The notes under the pieces were generated by a model, which was given only the letters and a program-made list of their open reading frames with translations, was not told the origin of the DNA and searched no databases. Of a stretch of 64,000 nt of DNA, positions 42,421-52,183 are shown piece by piece (the stretch's first letter is position 1; every line of letters starts with the position of its first letter). The DNA is from Paraphaeosphaeria minitans (lineage: Eukaryota; Ascomycota; Dothideomycetes; Pleosporales; Didymosphaeriaceae), in contig WJXW01000001.1 of NCBI GenBank assembly GCA_015832175.1, positions 2,294,001 through 2,358,000 on the forward strand, read 5' to 3'. The position numbers and the translations under genes were made by a program.

Positions 42421-43080
42421 CTAGCAGCGGTATCCCGCCTCGCGCAGACAATAAGTGCACCTCTCGTACGCACGGACGGTACCGCGGCCGCACATGCAAT
42501 TGGAAATGGACGACATGGAGGACTTGCTGGACCTTCGACCGGCGGAATCCTCCGGACCGTAGTCCGAGTTACGGGGACTGTTTCCGCCACTTGAGCTTGA
42601 GCTGTCAAACTCAGTGGACGATACGGTGCCCCTGCGGCCGGTACCAATGGCAACGGGTAGACCTTGGACAACACCACCCTGGCCGGGACGCTGACCTGGG
42701 TACATGCCGTCGTTCACGGAGAAGTTGCGGCAGATCATGTAAGCGCGGGTGGCAGCAGCGTTCTTGGCCAGTTCGTCCGTCTCGTACTCGACATCGGTCG
42801 AATATTCCCTGTTGTTCACTCGTACAGTGCAGCCGTAGCCGAGGCGGGTGCGGTAGGTCTGGAAGAGTGGGTCTGGCCAGTGACGGCGCTGGCAGAGGCC
42901 TATGGCACAATCAGCACAGCGAATTATCAAGACAGGAGAGATTGAGATGGATGTTGAGCTCATGCACGGGGGCGCCGTTCCTGTGCCAGCGAGACGGTAA
43001 ACGGTGTGGGGGAAAGGGACGAGCCGCAGGCCGGGGGGCATGCTTGGAGGCTGCTTGTGGCATTGACAGCGACAGCTCAT
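42421..43080 (-). CDS. dsRNA-binding-like protein with cysteine-rich ends
   Basis: An open frame of 219 residues from the ATG at 43080 (the codon used by a longer frame, at 43104, is GTG). The middle (LCQRRHWPDPLFQTYRTR, CTVRVNNREYSTDVEYETDELAKNAAATRAYMI) follows the helix-strand-strand-strand-helix layout of a dsRNA-binding motif, with the typical DP.F start and an Ala-rich last helix. The C-terminus has paired cysteines (NCMCGRGTVRAYERCTYCLREAGYRC, starting near residue 194), which could bind zinc. The part between about 42905 and 42965 reads like an unspliced intron (pyrimidine-rich, tgctgat, ccatag), but no donor keeps the frame, so the N-terminal model is uncertain. Confidence 0.55.
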   Translation of the reverse strand: MSCRCQCHKQPPSMPPGLRLVPFPHTVYRLAGTGTAPPCMSSTSISISPVLIIRCADCAIGLCQRRHWPDPLFQTYRTRLGYGCTVRVNNREYSTDVEYETDELAKNAAATRAYMICRNFSVNDGMYPGQRPGQGGVVQGLPVAIGTGRRGTVSSTEFDSSSSSGGNSPRNSDYGPEDSAGRRSSKSSMSSISNCMCGRGTVRAYERCTYCLREAGYRC

Positions 43081-44656
43081 GGTGGGCAGCTGCACGGCAC
43101 CCACGATAGTGGTACGGGATCACGAATGGAAAGGGAGCGTAAGCACCATACCTGTAAGGTACATTATGTAGAACATGGTTGACGTGTGTTATGGACAGCA
43201 ATTGGTGCGGAGGAGGGCTTCGATGCAGATTCGTAAATCTCCCAAGGACTTGTGTGTGAGTAGTCTGGTGAACTGGCACACGCTCGTTGGTGGCGACGTG
43301 ATGAAGCCCAAGAGAGGATATCGTGGCTCCTGTCGTACGACTGTAGATGCGTTGGAGGGCTTGACGACTACCAATGCAAGAAGTGACAGTTGTCTAGTCA
43401 AGACCAGCGGCTATTGAGAAGGAGCGAGAGCAAGGAGGGTAAGTGGCATGCAGAAGAGGTTGGGAGGGGTGGGAACCATAAGTGCGGCAGGCAGTGTGGG
43501 AGCAAGTGTAATTTATTGCGGTAGCCGAGCGCAGCGGGCATCTCAAGACATGCAACCGCGTCAAGTTGGCCTAGCAGGAGGATGCGGAGGCAATTGGACG
43601 TCTGGAAATGAACCATCTGCGGGCTCTGGTGCGGCTCTGTGGGAACGACCCATATTGATGTGCTGGCGTGCATTTTCGCCAGTAGGTGGTGGGGTTCCAG
43701 AATGCTAGCGAGGAAAGGCATTAAACTGGAAAAGACGCAGCTTCACCGGTCTTTGACGCTTTGGTTTGCACGGCGCTCGGGCATGGCCAGGAGTCGCCAC
43801 CGTGCTGCAGGCATAGCGTGACGAAGGGTCGGTGATGGGAAGTATTGTCGAGGGCCCACTTGTCAAGGCTGCATCTCGAGGTCGGATCGGCATCTGGTCA
43901 GGCCTGATGCGGAAGCATAGCGACTAGGTACCAGGAGCGCGTCGTCGGCAGGGCGCGAGACAGGAAGGCAATTGATATCGATGCACGCACGCCTCGTACC
44001 CGTCGAGCATAGGCGGGCCGCTAGTCCAATGCATCGTTGCAAGTGAGGAGAAAGACGAAGCACGGCAATGCCAGGTCAGATGCTGCACGCGCTTGCAGCG
44101 TTCCGCGTGCATGCTTGGCGCCCCGTGCTCGTCGAAAAGAGGTCGGAGGCGTGGCGGGTTCAAGGTTGTTCAGCGACAACTGGAGGGGGCCGTTCAGGTC
44201 AGACGCCATGGTGAGTGCGTGCAAAGGCGAGTAGGTAGACTAGGTAGTGAGTGGCTTGGAGGGGGGACAAGCTAGGGCCCGGCTCTGCTTGGATGTTCCC
44301 TACCGCAGGGGCAAGGCGTCTACAAGCGGGATCCATTGATTGCTGGAATCGAGGGTCGGTGGGTGCGTTTCGGGGGAGGGGGAGGGGCTTGGTGTTGGCA
44401 TGCAACTTTGACGCATTGTGAGCTGGCAAACGCTTGCTGCTCTGGCTTTCGGGGCTATCTGCGCCCGGATCCCAAAGCGGGGTGGGCCAAACGGCTGTTA
44501 GCTGTCGTCATGCGAGTGAGCAGCACTCGCGGCTGCGGAGAAGTCGTGTCGGGGGTTGAGGGCCTATGGCTCTGTTCGCCGCCATGCAAAGGCATGCAGG
44601 CGCTGGTGGTCGCCATCCCGGATAGCTTGGCACGACCGTTCCTGACGACGCGATGC

Positions 44657-44762
44657 TGGGACGTGGGACGTGGGACGTGGGAAGTGGGAAGTGGGAAGTG
44701 GGAAGTGGGACGCGAGAAGTGGGACGTGGGACGTGGGACATGGGACGTGGGACATGGGACGT
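44657..44762. repeat. Purine-rich minisatellite (gggacgtgggaagtggg)
   Basis: Units of 7 bases, gggacgt or gggaagt, repeated head to tail about 15 times, with a few variants (gggacgc, gggacat). It is strongly G-rich on the plus strand and could form stacked-G structures. Confidence 0.85.
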
Positions 44763-45498
44763 GAATCAGCGGCGACGGGGTAGGTGGGTAGGTAGGTACC
44801 CAGGGTGGGCTCGCAGATTATCCGCGCGGGCCGTCAGCAATCTGGGGGCGCGGCATTGCATGGTCGGAGCAGGTGTTGTTGCGTGCGTCGTTGTTGTTGC
44901 AGGGCAGCGGGCAGTGATGGTCAGGAGCAGGTGTTGTTGCTGCAGGGCACCGACCTAGGTCTGGCCAAGAGCACGTGTTGTTCACTGCCATGGCCAGCAT
45001 CGGTGACGAGAAGCACAACCGACGAGGCCGAGACACGATGCCCGGCCGAGTCGCGGACGCAGACGCAGACAGCAGACAGCAGACGGCAAAAGATTGCAGT
45101 GGCAGCGGAGGTCGAGGCCAGACGGTGAAGGAAGGTAGCTGTAGCCTGTAGGTAGGTAGGTAGTCTAGCGGTGGGTGCCTCGTGCGAGGACGACGGTCGG
45201 TCGGTCCACTTCGCACTGCTACCTAGACCAGCAACACGGTGAATTGCTTCGTGCACGCTGCAGTCCGCGCAGCCTGCCCGGTCCATCCATTGGCAACGTT
45301 GAAACCATGCACAGCGCCGTCGTCCTCTGGTGAACATGGACCGCGGCTTTCTATTGTTGGAGCGCGTCGAGGACAATCTGCTCCAGCCTCGGTCGTGGGA
45401 AAGGCGGTGAGCAGACGCGGCGTGGCAGCACTTGCTCGAGCGGCCCCTCTTGACATGCATACGCCCTCAAACACCCAGTAGACAGAGTTGAACAAGAG

Positions 45499-45690
45499 TT
45501 GAAGGTTGAAGAGTCGAACATGTTGAAGGTTGAAGACTCGAACATGTTGGAGGTTGAAGACTCGAACATGTTGAAGGTTGAAGACTCGAACATGTTGGAG
45601 GTTGAAGACTCGAACATGTTGAAGGTTGAAGACTCGAACATGTTGGAGGTTGAAGACTCGAACGAGTTGAAGGTGGAAAAGTCGAACACT
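45499..45690. repeat. 24-bp minisatellite, eight units
   Basis: Eight units of exactly 24 bases with core gaagactcgaacatg. The third base triplet alternates aag and gag from unit to unit, giving a 48-bp higher-order period. Because 24 is a multiple of three, both strands stay open: the plus strand reads LKVEDSNM / LEVEDSNM repeats. No start context, promoter or homologous protein supports coding. Confidence 0.9.
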
Positions 45691-45849
45691 TGAACAGAGT
45701 TAAACAGAGTCAAACAGCCAAACGGTCAAATAGTCAAACAGAATCGGAGCATAAAGGCTATCCTGACCAGCAAAATTTACCGTCGAGTGATTCTTCTGAC
45801 GACGCCGAACTCCGCATCGCCGACCCACCGGTTCATTCGCTCCAGACCG

Positions 45850-45873
45850 CCTACCTACCTACCTACCTACCTA
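45850..45873. repeat. (CTAC)n microsatellite
   Basis: Six ctac-type tetramers, one of several such tracts in the window. Confidence 0.9.
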
Positions 45874-46224
45874 TTCCAAAGTCTCCAACCGCGCCCTCCC
45901 AGCCTTGTGAGACAAGCACAAGGATCGCGAGGGCCGGAGCGCTCCGCCCGAGGGTGCCGTGCCCGTGTCGTGTCTGCGCAACACCGCCCACGCAGCCTGC
46001 CGCCGCGCTGCTGGCCACTCGGCAACGACTCCACGGTCGCGCGATTTGCTGTGGTCGGTTGTTGTGCGAGGTAGGGTAGACTACCATAATGGCTCCGGGA
46101 TGCCATCGGCCCACCCTCGTGTGCATGTGAACGTAGAATCAAGTCAAGAACACTAGACTATCTACCAATCGCAACATTTCAAACGGCCTCAGGGTCATAT
46201 GGAAGATAGTAGCCATTTGTCTTG

Positions 46225-46402
46225 GCTGGTAGTTGTTTGACCTTTAGCTTGCAAGTCGTTGTTTTACCTTTAGCTTGTAGGTAGTTGTTCACTTTTGTCT
46301 CAGCTAGGTGCTATAGGTAGTTGTTAACTTGTGTCTCATCTATATACTGCAGGTAGTTGTTCACTTTTGTCTTGGCTAGGTACTGGTAGTTGTCGACCCT
46401 TG
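46225..46402. repeat. Degenerate tandem repeat beginning tagttgtt
   Basis: Six units of 26 to 36 bases, each starting with tagttgt or tcgttgt and containing an acctttagcttg or acttttgtctc stretch. The unit length changes from 26 to about 36 along the array. Confidence 0.75.
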
Positions 46403-46845
46403 TCTTGATACGAGGACCCCGCCTTACATGTAGACGGACCAAACTCCTAGGTACCCCTACCTACTGAACTCCGGACTTCACGATATCATTTCTGTGTAGG
46501 AGGCACCCTGGGCACCACACGCCCAAGAATCCACACATGTCGCTGACGCGGTGCGAGAACGCCGCTTGAGATGGCAAGATGGACTCGGGCAACATCCCAC
46601 CCGTCGCCGCCCATGGCTCTCCTCACTTGTCCGAAACGTAAACAACCGCCACCGCCACAACCCCGTCGCAGAAGTAGACTATATCCTTCTCTACTCGTCA
46701 CAGAAACAGCCTTCCCTATGCACTAGGACGGTTTCTTCCACCAAGAATACAACCTCTTCTCAAACCACCCTCTACATTCCATACCATCCGTTGTTAGGCA
46801 CCTCCCACCAACCACCCACACCCACAGTGCACACCCTTTGCAGCC

Positions 46846-47233
46846 ATGCCCCCAATCGTCCGCCTCACCCTCTTCAAAATCCCCGACGCGGCACTCGTCC
46901 AGCAGGCAGTCCACAAATACAGCACCCTGGCACGTGATGCGCTCAAGGTAGACCGTGCTCTCTTTCGCCCGTCACCTCCACACACACCTCCCAATGGAAC
47001 TAACGGATCATGTTCTCAAGGACGGCAGTCCCTACATCCAACTCTCCGCAGGCCACACGCTGCACGCCGACCCTCGCTCCAAAGGGTACACGTTCCTCGC
47101 GCGCACCGTATTCCTCAGCGAAGAAGACATGGCCTACTACGACGAGAGCTGCGAAGCGCACGGCGCCATCAAAACTCTGCTCAAGGGAAAAGTCGAGGAT
47201 GGGCCGCCGGTGGTTTGCGTCATGGACGGCTGA
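46846..47233 (+). CDS. Dabb (stress-responsive alpha/beta-barrel) domain protein
   Basis: Two exons (46846-46947, 47021-47233) give 104 residues, the usual length of a stand-alone Dabb protein. It opens with IVRLTLFKIPD and holds SKGYTFLARTVFLSEEDMAYYDE, where the conserved strand is followed by the helix that closes the small ferredoxin-like barrel; members form dimers. Functions range from polyketide cyclisation to stress response and cannot be decided here. No biosynthetic genes lie next to it. It converges with RAM1, with 108 bases between the ends. Confidence 0.85.
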
Positions 47234-47341
47234 ACGCTCGTGGTTGGTGGACACAAAAAGAAGAAGAAGAAAAGCCACTTTGGATGGGGCAGGGATGGAA
47301 GTAGATAGATAGATACGTATCTGGTGTGATTGGGATTTGAA

Positions 47342-48881
47342 CTACAAGCTACCTTTGTCCGCGAAGTACTTCCGACTCTCACTTGCCGCGCTGAACGGGA
47401 TGACGAAGACGGGATGGATGCGGGCGACTTCGTCTGCGGGCGTCCATATCGTGCTCGCCGCGAACGTGCCGTTTGGCGTCCAGTGGAAGGGCGCGTCTAA
47501 CCCGAGCTTCCCAGCCTTCTCCGCGTCGTGGATGTAGCGATGCTGCGCCGCGCTCAGCCCAGCGAGGTTGTAGCATGTGTGGTACGCATCCGGTCTCTTG
47601 CCTGGCTTGTCCACCAACCCACCCTTCGAAAACTGCGCTGCGGAAAGAACGTACCTCGCGAGAGCATCGCGGTTCCACAGTCCCTCGCTCTGGTGCTGTG
47701 AAGCCGGGGCAGGGGCGGCGCCTTCGACGAGAGCCCAGCACCCGCCCACCCAGTGCGAATAGCACCCATCCACGAGCTTGTTCGTGCGCCCGTTGTACCC
47801 GCCCTCAGGCGCACACTGCCGCGCCGAAAGCCAGTGAATGAGGCGGGACATGTCAAAGTACTTGTGCAGCGTCTCCTTTGGCGGGCCGAGGATAGCGAGA
47901 GCACCAAGGCCGCAAAATGCATACGCGCCATGCGCCTCGTTGCCGGGTGCTGCACTGATGCCCCCGTCGAATGACTGGCACCTTCCAATCCACTCGCCCA
48001 GCCTGTCCGTGAAAGAAGTCAATCCGCACTTGCGCGCCGGTGCATCATCCGGCAGCTCGAGGGGCAGGTTGAGCAAAGAGAGGACGGTGAGCGCGCAGTA
48101 GGCGCCACGGATGTCCTCCTCGCCGCCGGTCGTCATGTTGAAGCCGCCGTCGGGCTGCTTGAGCTGACCCAGGAAGTGCCAGAGGTTCTTGCGGTTAATG
48201 GAGTCGTAGGTGGCTGGGGAGTCGGGTGTTGATACCATGATGATGGAGAGGACGGCGGCGTAGGTTGCGGCCAGGTGCGGGAAGTGCCCGTAGTTGCCGC
48301 CGTAGCCGCCCGCAGGGTATTGGGCGAGGGAGAAGGTGTGGATGACTCTGGGGAGGGTCAGGGAGAGTGGGCGGAGGGAGTCGGGGCGGGTGGGTTATGG
48401 ATGATGTGAGGAGTTGAGGGGGGGGAACCTACCTTTCGCGGTATTCGGATATGTCGTAGCCCAATGCACTGAGACCCTGCAAGCCCCAGTACACAAGCCA
48501 CGGCCTCGAAGCATCCATCATAGCAAACGGCGCGGGATAATCACCCAGGGCTTTCTTCAAGAACTTGATATGCTTTTCCTTCTGGAGGTGCGGTATGCCA
48601 TGCTCGTTCAGGGGAAAGTCGTTGGGGTTGCCCTCCAGGAAGGGTAAAACAGCTTCGAGCGTTTCATCTTGGACTTCGGACGACGTGGTCTTGAAGCTGT
48701 CGACGATAGGTATCCTCACACTCTCGAGATACGCCATGTGTGCCTCCTCTTGGGGTGACAAGTCTTCGTATTCGTGGTCTGAGTCAGGGAGCTCCTGTAT
48801 CCGGAGTTTGTCGTCCAGAATCTCGTCAAGCCGCGCTGAAGGAGTAGCTGCCTCTGGGGGATCAGGCCGCGAAGAGGCCAT
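47342..48881 (-). CDS. RAM1: Protein farnesyltransferase subunit beta
   Basis: Two exons (48433-48881, 47342-48347) give 484 residues. With the alpha subunit it attaches farnesyl to CaaX proteins such as Ras and mating pheromones. The alpha-alpha barrel repeats are visible (GGYGGNYGHFPHLAATYAAV, GAYCALTVLSLLNLP, HGAYAFCGLGALAILG). Zinc ligands appear in the expected places: the Asp and Cys of VDGCYSHWVGGCWA and the His of YHTCYNLAGLS. The C-terminal ARIHPVFVIP stretch is typical of the family. The last five codons (DKGSL-stop) contain a possible donor site, so a short extra C-terminal exon cannot be excluded. Confidence 0.93.
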
Positions 48882-49267
48882 TTTGTTTACTTTTCGATCC
48901 CCTCACGTGTTCCGAGAATGGCTGTTAAGGGGTGAGGAACAATGGATGATTGGGGCGGTTCGTTAGTATTGTTGTGCTGCCCCGCTATCGCGAAAAGCGG
49001 CTCATGGTCTTGCTGTCCACACGGCGGCGCCAAACGTTGAGTGCGTGGAAAAGTACAACAAGTTCTTCGCACAGCGATTGCACGTGTAGCAAACATGAAG
49101 TTGCACGTTGTACCTAAATGTTTTGGTTCTAATTGGGAGACGGCGGCTTGGCGGCCGAGGCTGCTCGCCATCCCACCCCTCTCGCTGCAAACGTTGAAGG
49201 CGTCCCTACCTACCTACCTACCTAGTTCATTATTTTGCTCTCGCACAGTACACACAACCCAGCCTCT
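48882..49267. other. Promoter of RAM1 and 3' side of the cupin gene
   Basis: It contains a TACC tetramer tract at 49206-49224. I see no gene. Confidence 0.45.
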
Positions 49268-49828
49268 CTACTCGGACGGTTTCACGCCCGGCATCGCGTC
49301 CAGCTCCTCACCCAGCTTCTTACCCGCAATGACCAGCGGCTCGCTGTCCACCAGCACAAACAGCATGCGGCAGTACTTCTCCGTGTCCCGGTTGATCCAC
49401 TGATGCATCGTGCCGCGCTGAATCGCGACGTCGCCGACCTTCATCGTGCGCTGCTCGCCGCTGTCGAGCAGCAGATCCACCTGGCCCTCGAGTACAATGC
49501 CGTAGTCCAAGCTGACCGTGCGGTGCATGGTGCACTCCATGCTCGGCGGGATGTCGACATGGCGGAGGACGTTGCCGTTGGAGATGCTAAGACCCGGCGG
49601 GCTCTTCAGGTAGCTGCTGTACACGTCGAGGTCTCTGTCCTGCTCCATGCTGATCGGAACACCCTTGGCCGTGTAGTCGAGCCCGAATGCGATGCCGTCG
49701 GGCATGGTAACCATCTCCGTCACCTCGCCGAATCGCTCCTCGAACACGGCTTTGCCATCCTCGCGGTGCGTGGTGATGAATCGCTTAGGGGGCGTGAGCT
49801 TCTCGAACTGCTTGGCGGATGAACCCAT
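49268..49828 (-). CDS. Cupin-domain protein
   Basis: Intronless 186-residue protein. The second half is a cupin barrel: PPSMECTMHRTVSLDYGIVLEGQVDLLLDSGEQRTM contains a first-motif-like segment with a His and a Gly-rich turn, and GDVAIQRGTMHQWINRD gives the second motif with its His. Such small fungal cupins are often found as tailoring enzymes or as stand-alone oxidative proteins; the metal and substrate are unknown. The N-terminal part (FITTHREDGKAVFEERFGEV) is a typical strand-rich start for this group. No signal peptide is present. Confidence 0.85.
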   Translation of the reverse strand: MGSSAKQFEKLTPPKRFITTHREDGKAVFEERFGEVTEMVTMPDGIAFGLDYTAKGVPISMEQDRDLDVYSSYLKSPPGLSISNGNVLRHVDIPPSMECTMHRTVSLDYGIVLEGQVDLLLDSGEQRTMKVGDVAIQRGTMHQWINRDTEKYCRMLFVLVDSEPLVIAGKKLGEELDAMPGVKPSE

Positions 49829-51028
49829 GGTGGCTGGAATTCTTTCAAATTCGCTGCTTCAGCTTTCCGCACGACAATAAGAAGCCTCAAATACTCCTAG
49901 ATCTGAGCTGTAGATCCAAGGCTGGGTGGAGAGCGGCAATAAGCTATGTAGCCGTGTATGTGGGCACGCAGCACGTAAAGTAGTATTTGGAAGCGGGCTC
50001 TTACATGTGTAATTGCGGGAGAGCACAGCGAGAACGAGAACCGACGTGTTCGACGACCACAGGCTTATCACAGACAACCGTTGCGTTGGACCGATGTTGT
50101 ACAACACGAGCACGCCGAGGGTGTGGAGCCGAAGTCCGAATCCCGACTTCACTGCCGTCATCTTCACACCTCACACGGAATGTATCACTTGAGAACATAG
50201 GATAGCATTGAGCATCTCGGGGGTGTTCGATGGTCATCTGTGGGCCCAAGACTGATTCAGACGCAGTGTAAGTGATATGATAAAAACTCTCTGAGGTATA
50301 GTATGCGTATACGACTATGTGCTAAAATTCCGGTACGGCCAGAATAGTTTATTGAAATAGAAGATTTTTCTGGTTTAGTTCGTCTTCCAGTGAGCAAAGA
50401 GTGAGAGCATAGACGATGTAACGCACCGAACTAATTTATTTCGAGGCAATACTAAAGAACAGAGTCCAACGGAAAAATGCTGCGTGAATTACAGTGCCCT
50501 CCATTTGGCATCATCCTGAAATCCCGGTATCCTTAGCCAATACAGATATTGTGCTTTTGTCTAGAACTCTTCACACTCTTACTTCTGCCCCCAGCCCCTC
50601 TCGGCCGTCAACCTGACTCTTCCATATCGAGCGTCGTCGCCTGGCCTTTCCTGTTCATATCGTTCTTTCAGTCCTCATTGCTGACGCTCCTGCCACGCTC
50701 CCGGCCTTAATTAAAACGTTGTTCTGGTAAAGAACTGCACAATCTCCACGTTAAAAATCTTCATCGTTGCTGCTCTGTACGCCAATTCTCTTCAGCTTCA
50801 ATATCCTCATTTGTCCTCGTCTTCACGCTCTCTCGTTGAGCATTATCTTTCTAAGTTGCTGCCGTGTCTCTCCTCGGTTCCTAGCATTCATGCTCCCCTA
50901 TTGAGCATCTCCTTCGTTTTAGCATCTGCAAGTGAGTCCTCTCTGGATTGTGTGCTCCGTTCCCTCGAACGCCACCGTAAAGCCCATTGATCAACCAACC
51001 TCCCGAGGAGGGGGACAGGGGGTATCTT
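49829..51028. other. Gene-free stretch
   Basis: 1.2 kb without a recognisable gene. The part near 50.28-50.50 kb is AT-rich. Confidence 0.4.
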
Positions 51029-52183
51029 TCACCCACAGGCTATCTCCGTCGACATCCCGAGACAAGTTACACTGTCAAACCGCCTCGACTCTTCGGAACC
51101 ACAACATGTCATGTTGGACCGAGATTGGAACTGCTCCTGCGCGAGCGTGAGCGCGCATGCAAAGTCTGTGATTGTGTAGACCTGTGCGAAGAGGGGTCGT
51201 AGACTTTTTTCTAGCTGGTCTGCGCTCGTGAGAGATGTGTCGGTTTCCTCGATGGTGGGGGAAAGCGAGCGTGAACATGAGCGTGAGCTCAAAAACCTGG
51301 TTAAGGTGCGTTCGATGGAGCAACCTCCCACTAAGATGTTGCGTATGACGTGCTGTAGCTGTCGTGCGTGGGCGATCGATCTAGCTGTAGAACTGATATG
51401 GCTAGACTGACTAGAAGGCGTGAAGCATCCGCGGCCTTGTTCACTGTCCGATCCACTCGATTTGATGTCCTTGGAACTGACCCGTTTGTCGAGAGCTCGT
51501 ATCGCATTGGTGTTCTCCTTTACAAGCGTCTTGATATCAATTTGCCCCTGTAGCAACACTTTCTGTTCCCGTCTCTCTTGCTCGAGTTGAAACACATGAC
51601 GACGCATCGTCATGATCTTGTTCGCCAGCCCGGCGTTCTGGGCCTCGATAGCAGCAGCCCTTTGCTCGGCACGCCGCAAGCCCGCCTCTTGATCCTCGTT
51701 GATGAGCGTCAAGGTGCGGACGAGGCCTTTGAGTTGTTCGTTGTCCAACTGTAGTTGCACGGCCTGGACTTTCCGGGCGGCCACATGTTTGTTCAAGAGC
51801 CCAAAAGCGTCCGTGAGCTGCTCATTCTCCAGTCGCCGTTGGACGAGCTCTACTTTTTGGGTTGTAGCGTGAGCCTTAACGAGCTCATACGCAGCTTCGA
51901 GGTGTGCTAATCGATCCATGATGGGTTTGGTGAAGTTGAGTTTCCACTCGTGAGCCTGGGTGCCAACAATTATAATCAGCAATGTCCCGCAGAACATTAT
52001 CAGTGCACACATCCTGACGAGCTCTAAGATCGGGTACGTGACAGAGCCGCCAAGGGCGGCCACCTGCGGTGAGCCTGCGCGGCTCCAATCAGTAATTGAA
52101 CCAGCAGTCACCGCGGGGGGCATGGGATTTACCAGCAATAGCATACGACATCGCGAATATTGTGGGAATTGGCGCGGCGACAT
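51029..52183 (-). CDS. Coiled-coil membrane protein, hypothetical
   Basis: Open frame of 384 residues from the ATG at 52183; the longer frame begins with a GTG. After about 50 residues there is one hydrophobic segment (MCALIMFCGTLLIIIVG). Next come some 140 residues of heptad-like sequence rich in Leu, Glu, Gln and Arg, a likely coiled coil. Inside it two related blocks can be seen, QKVELVQRRLENEQL and RKVQAVQLQLDNEQL, about 32 residues apart. The last 130 residues are Ser-rich and low in complexity and may include unspliced sequence. I do not recognise the family. A membrane-anchored tether or scaffold is one possibility. Confidence 0.5.
   Translation of the reverse strand: MSPRQFPQYSRCRMLLLVNPMPPAVTAGSITDWSRAGSPQVAALGGSVTYPILELVRMCALIMFCGTLLIIIVGTQAHEWKLNFTKPIMDRLAHLEAAYELVKAHATTQKVELVQRRLENEQLTDAFGLLNKHVAARKVQAVQLQLDNEQLKGLVRTLTLINEDQEAGLRRAEQRAAAIEAQNAGLANKIMTMRRHVFQLEQERREQKVLLQGQIDIKTLVKENTNAIRALDKRVSSKDIKSSGSDSEQGRGCFTPSSQSSHISSTARSIAHARQLQHVIRNILVGGCSIERTLTRFLSSRSCSRSLSPTIEETDTSLTSADQLEKSLRPLFAQVYTITDFACALTLAQEQFQSRSNMTCCGSEESRRFDSVTCLGMSTEIACG

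Larger units (their letters stand above)
43081..46845. other. 3.8-kb gene-poor region with several minisatellites
   Basis: No gene is recognised. Four repeat arrays within it are listed separately. In addition, the word agcaggtgttgttgc occurs twice at about 44868 and 44926. The final 300 bases are C/A-rich and belong to the promoter of the Dabb gene. Confidence 0.45.

Noticed and set aside
42911..43279. Alternative N-terminal exon for the dsRNA-binding-like protein (frame containing NGAPVHELN)
   Set aside because: Attractive by content, but no donor/acceptor pair joins it to LCQRRHW in frame; left as an open question for the gene model.
45351..45713. Minus-strand Phe/Ser/Asn repeat frame
   Set aside because: Consequence of a 24-bp repeat with no stops; no independent support for a gene.
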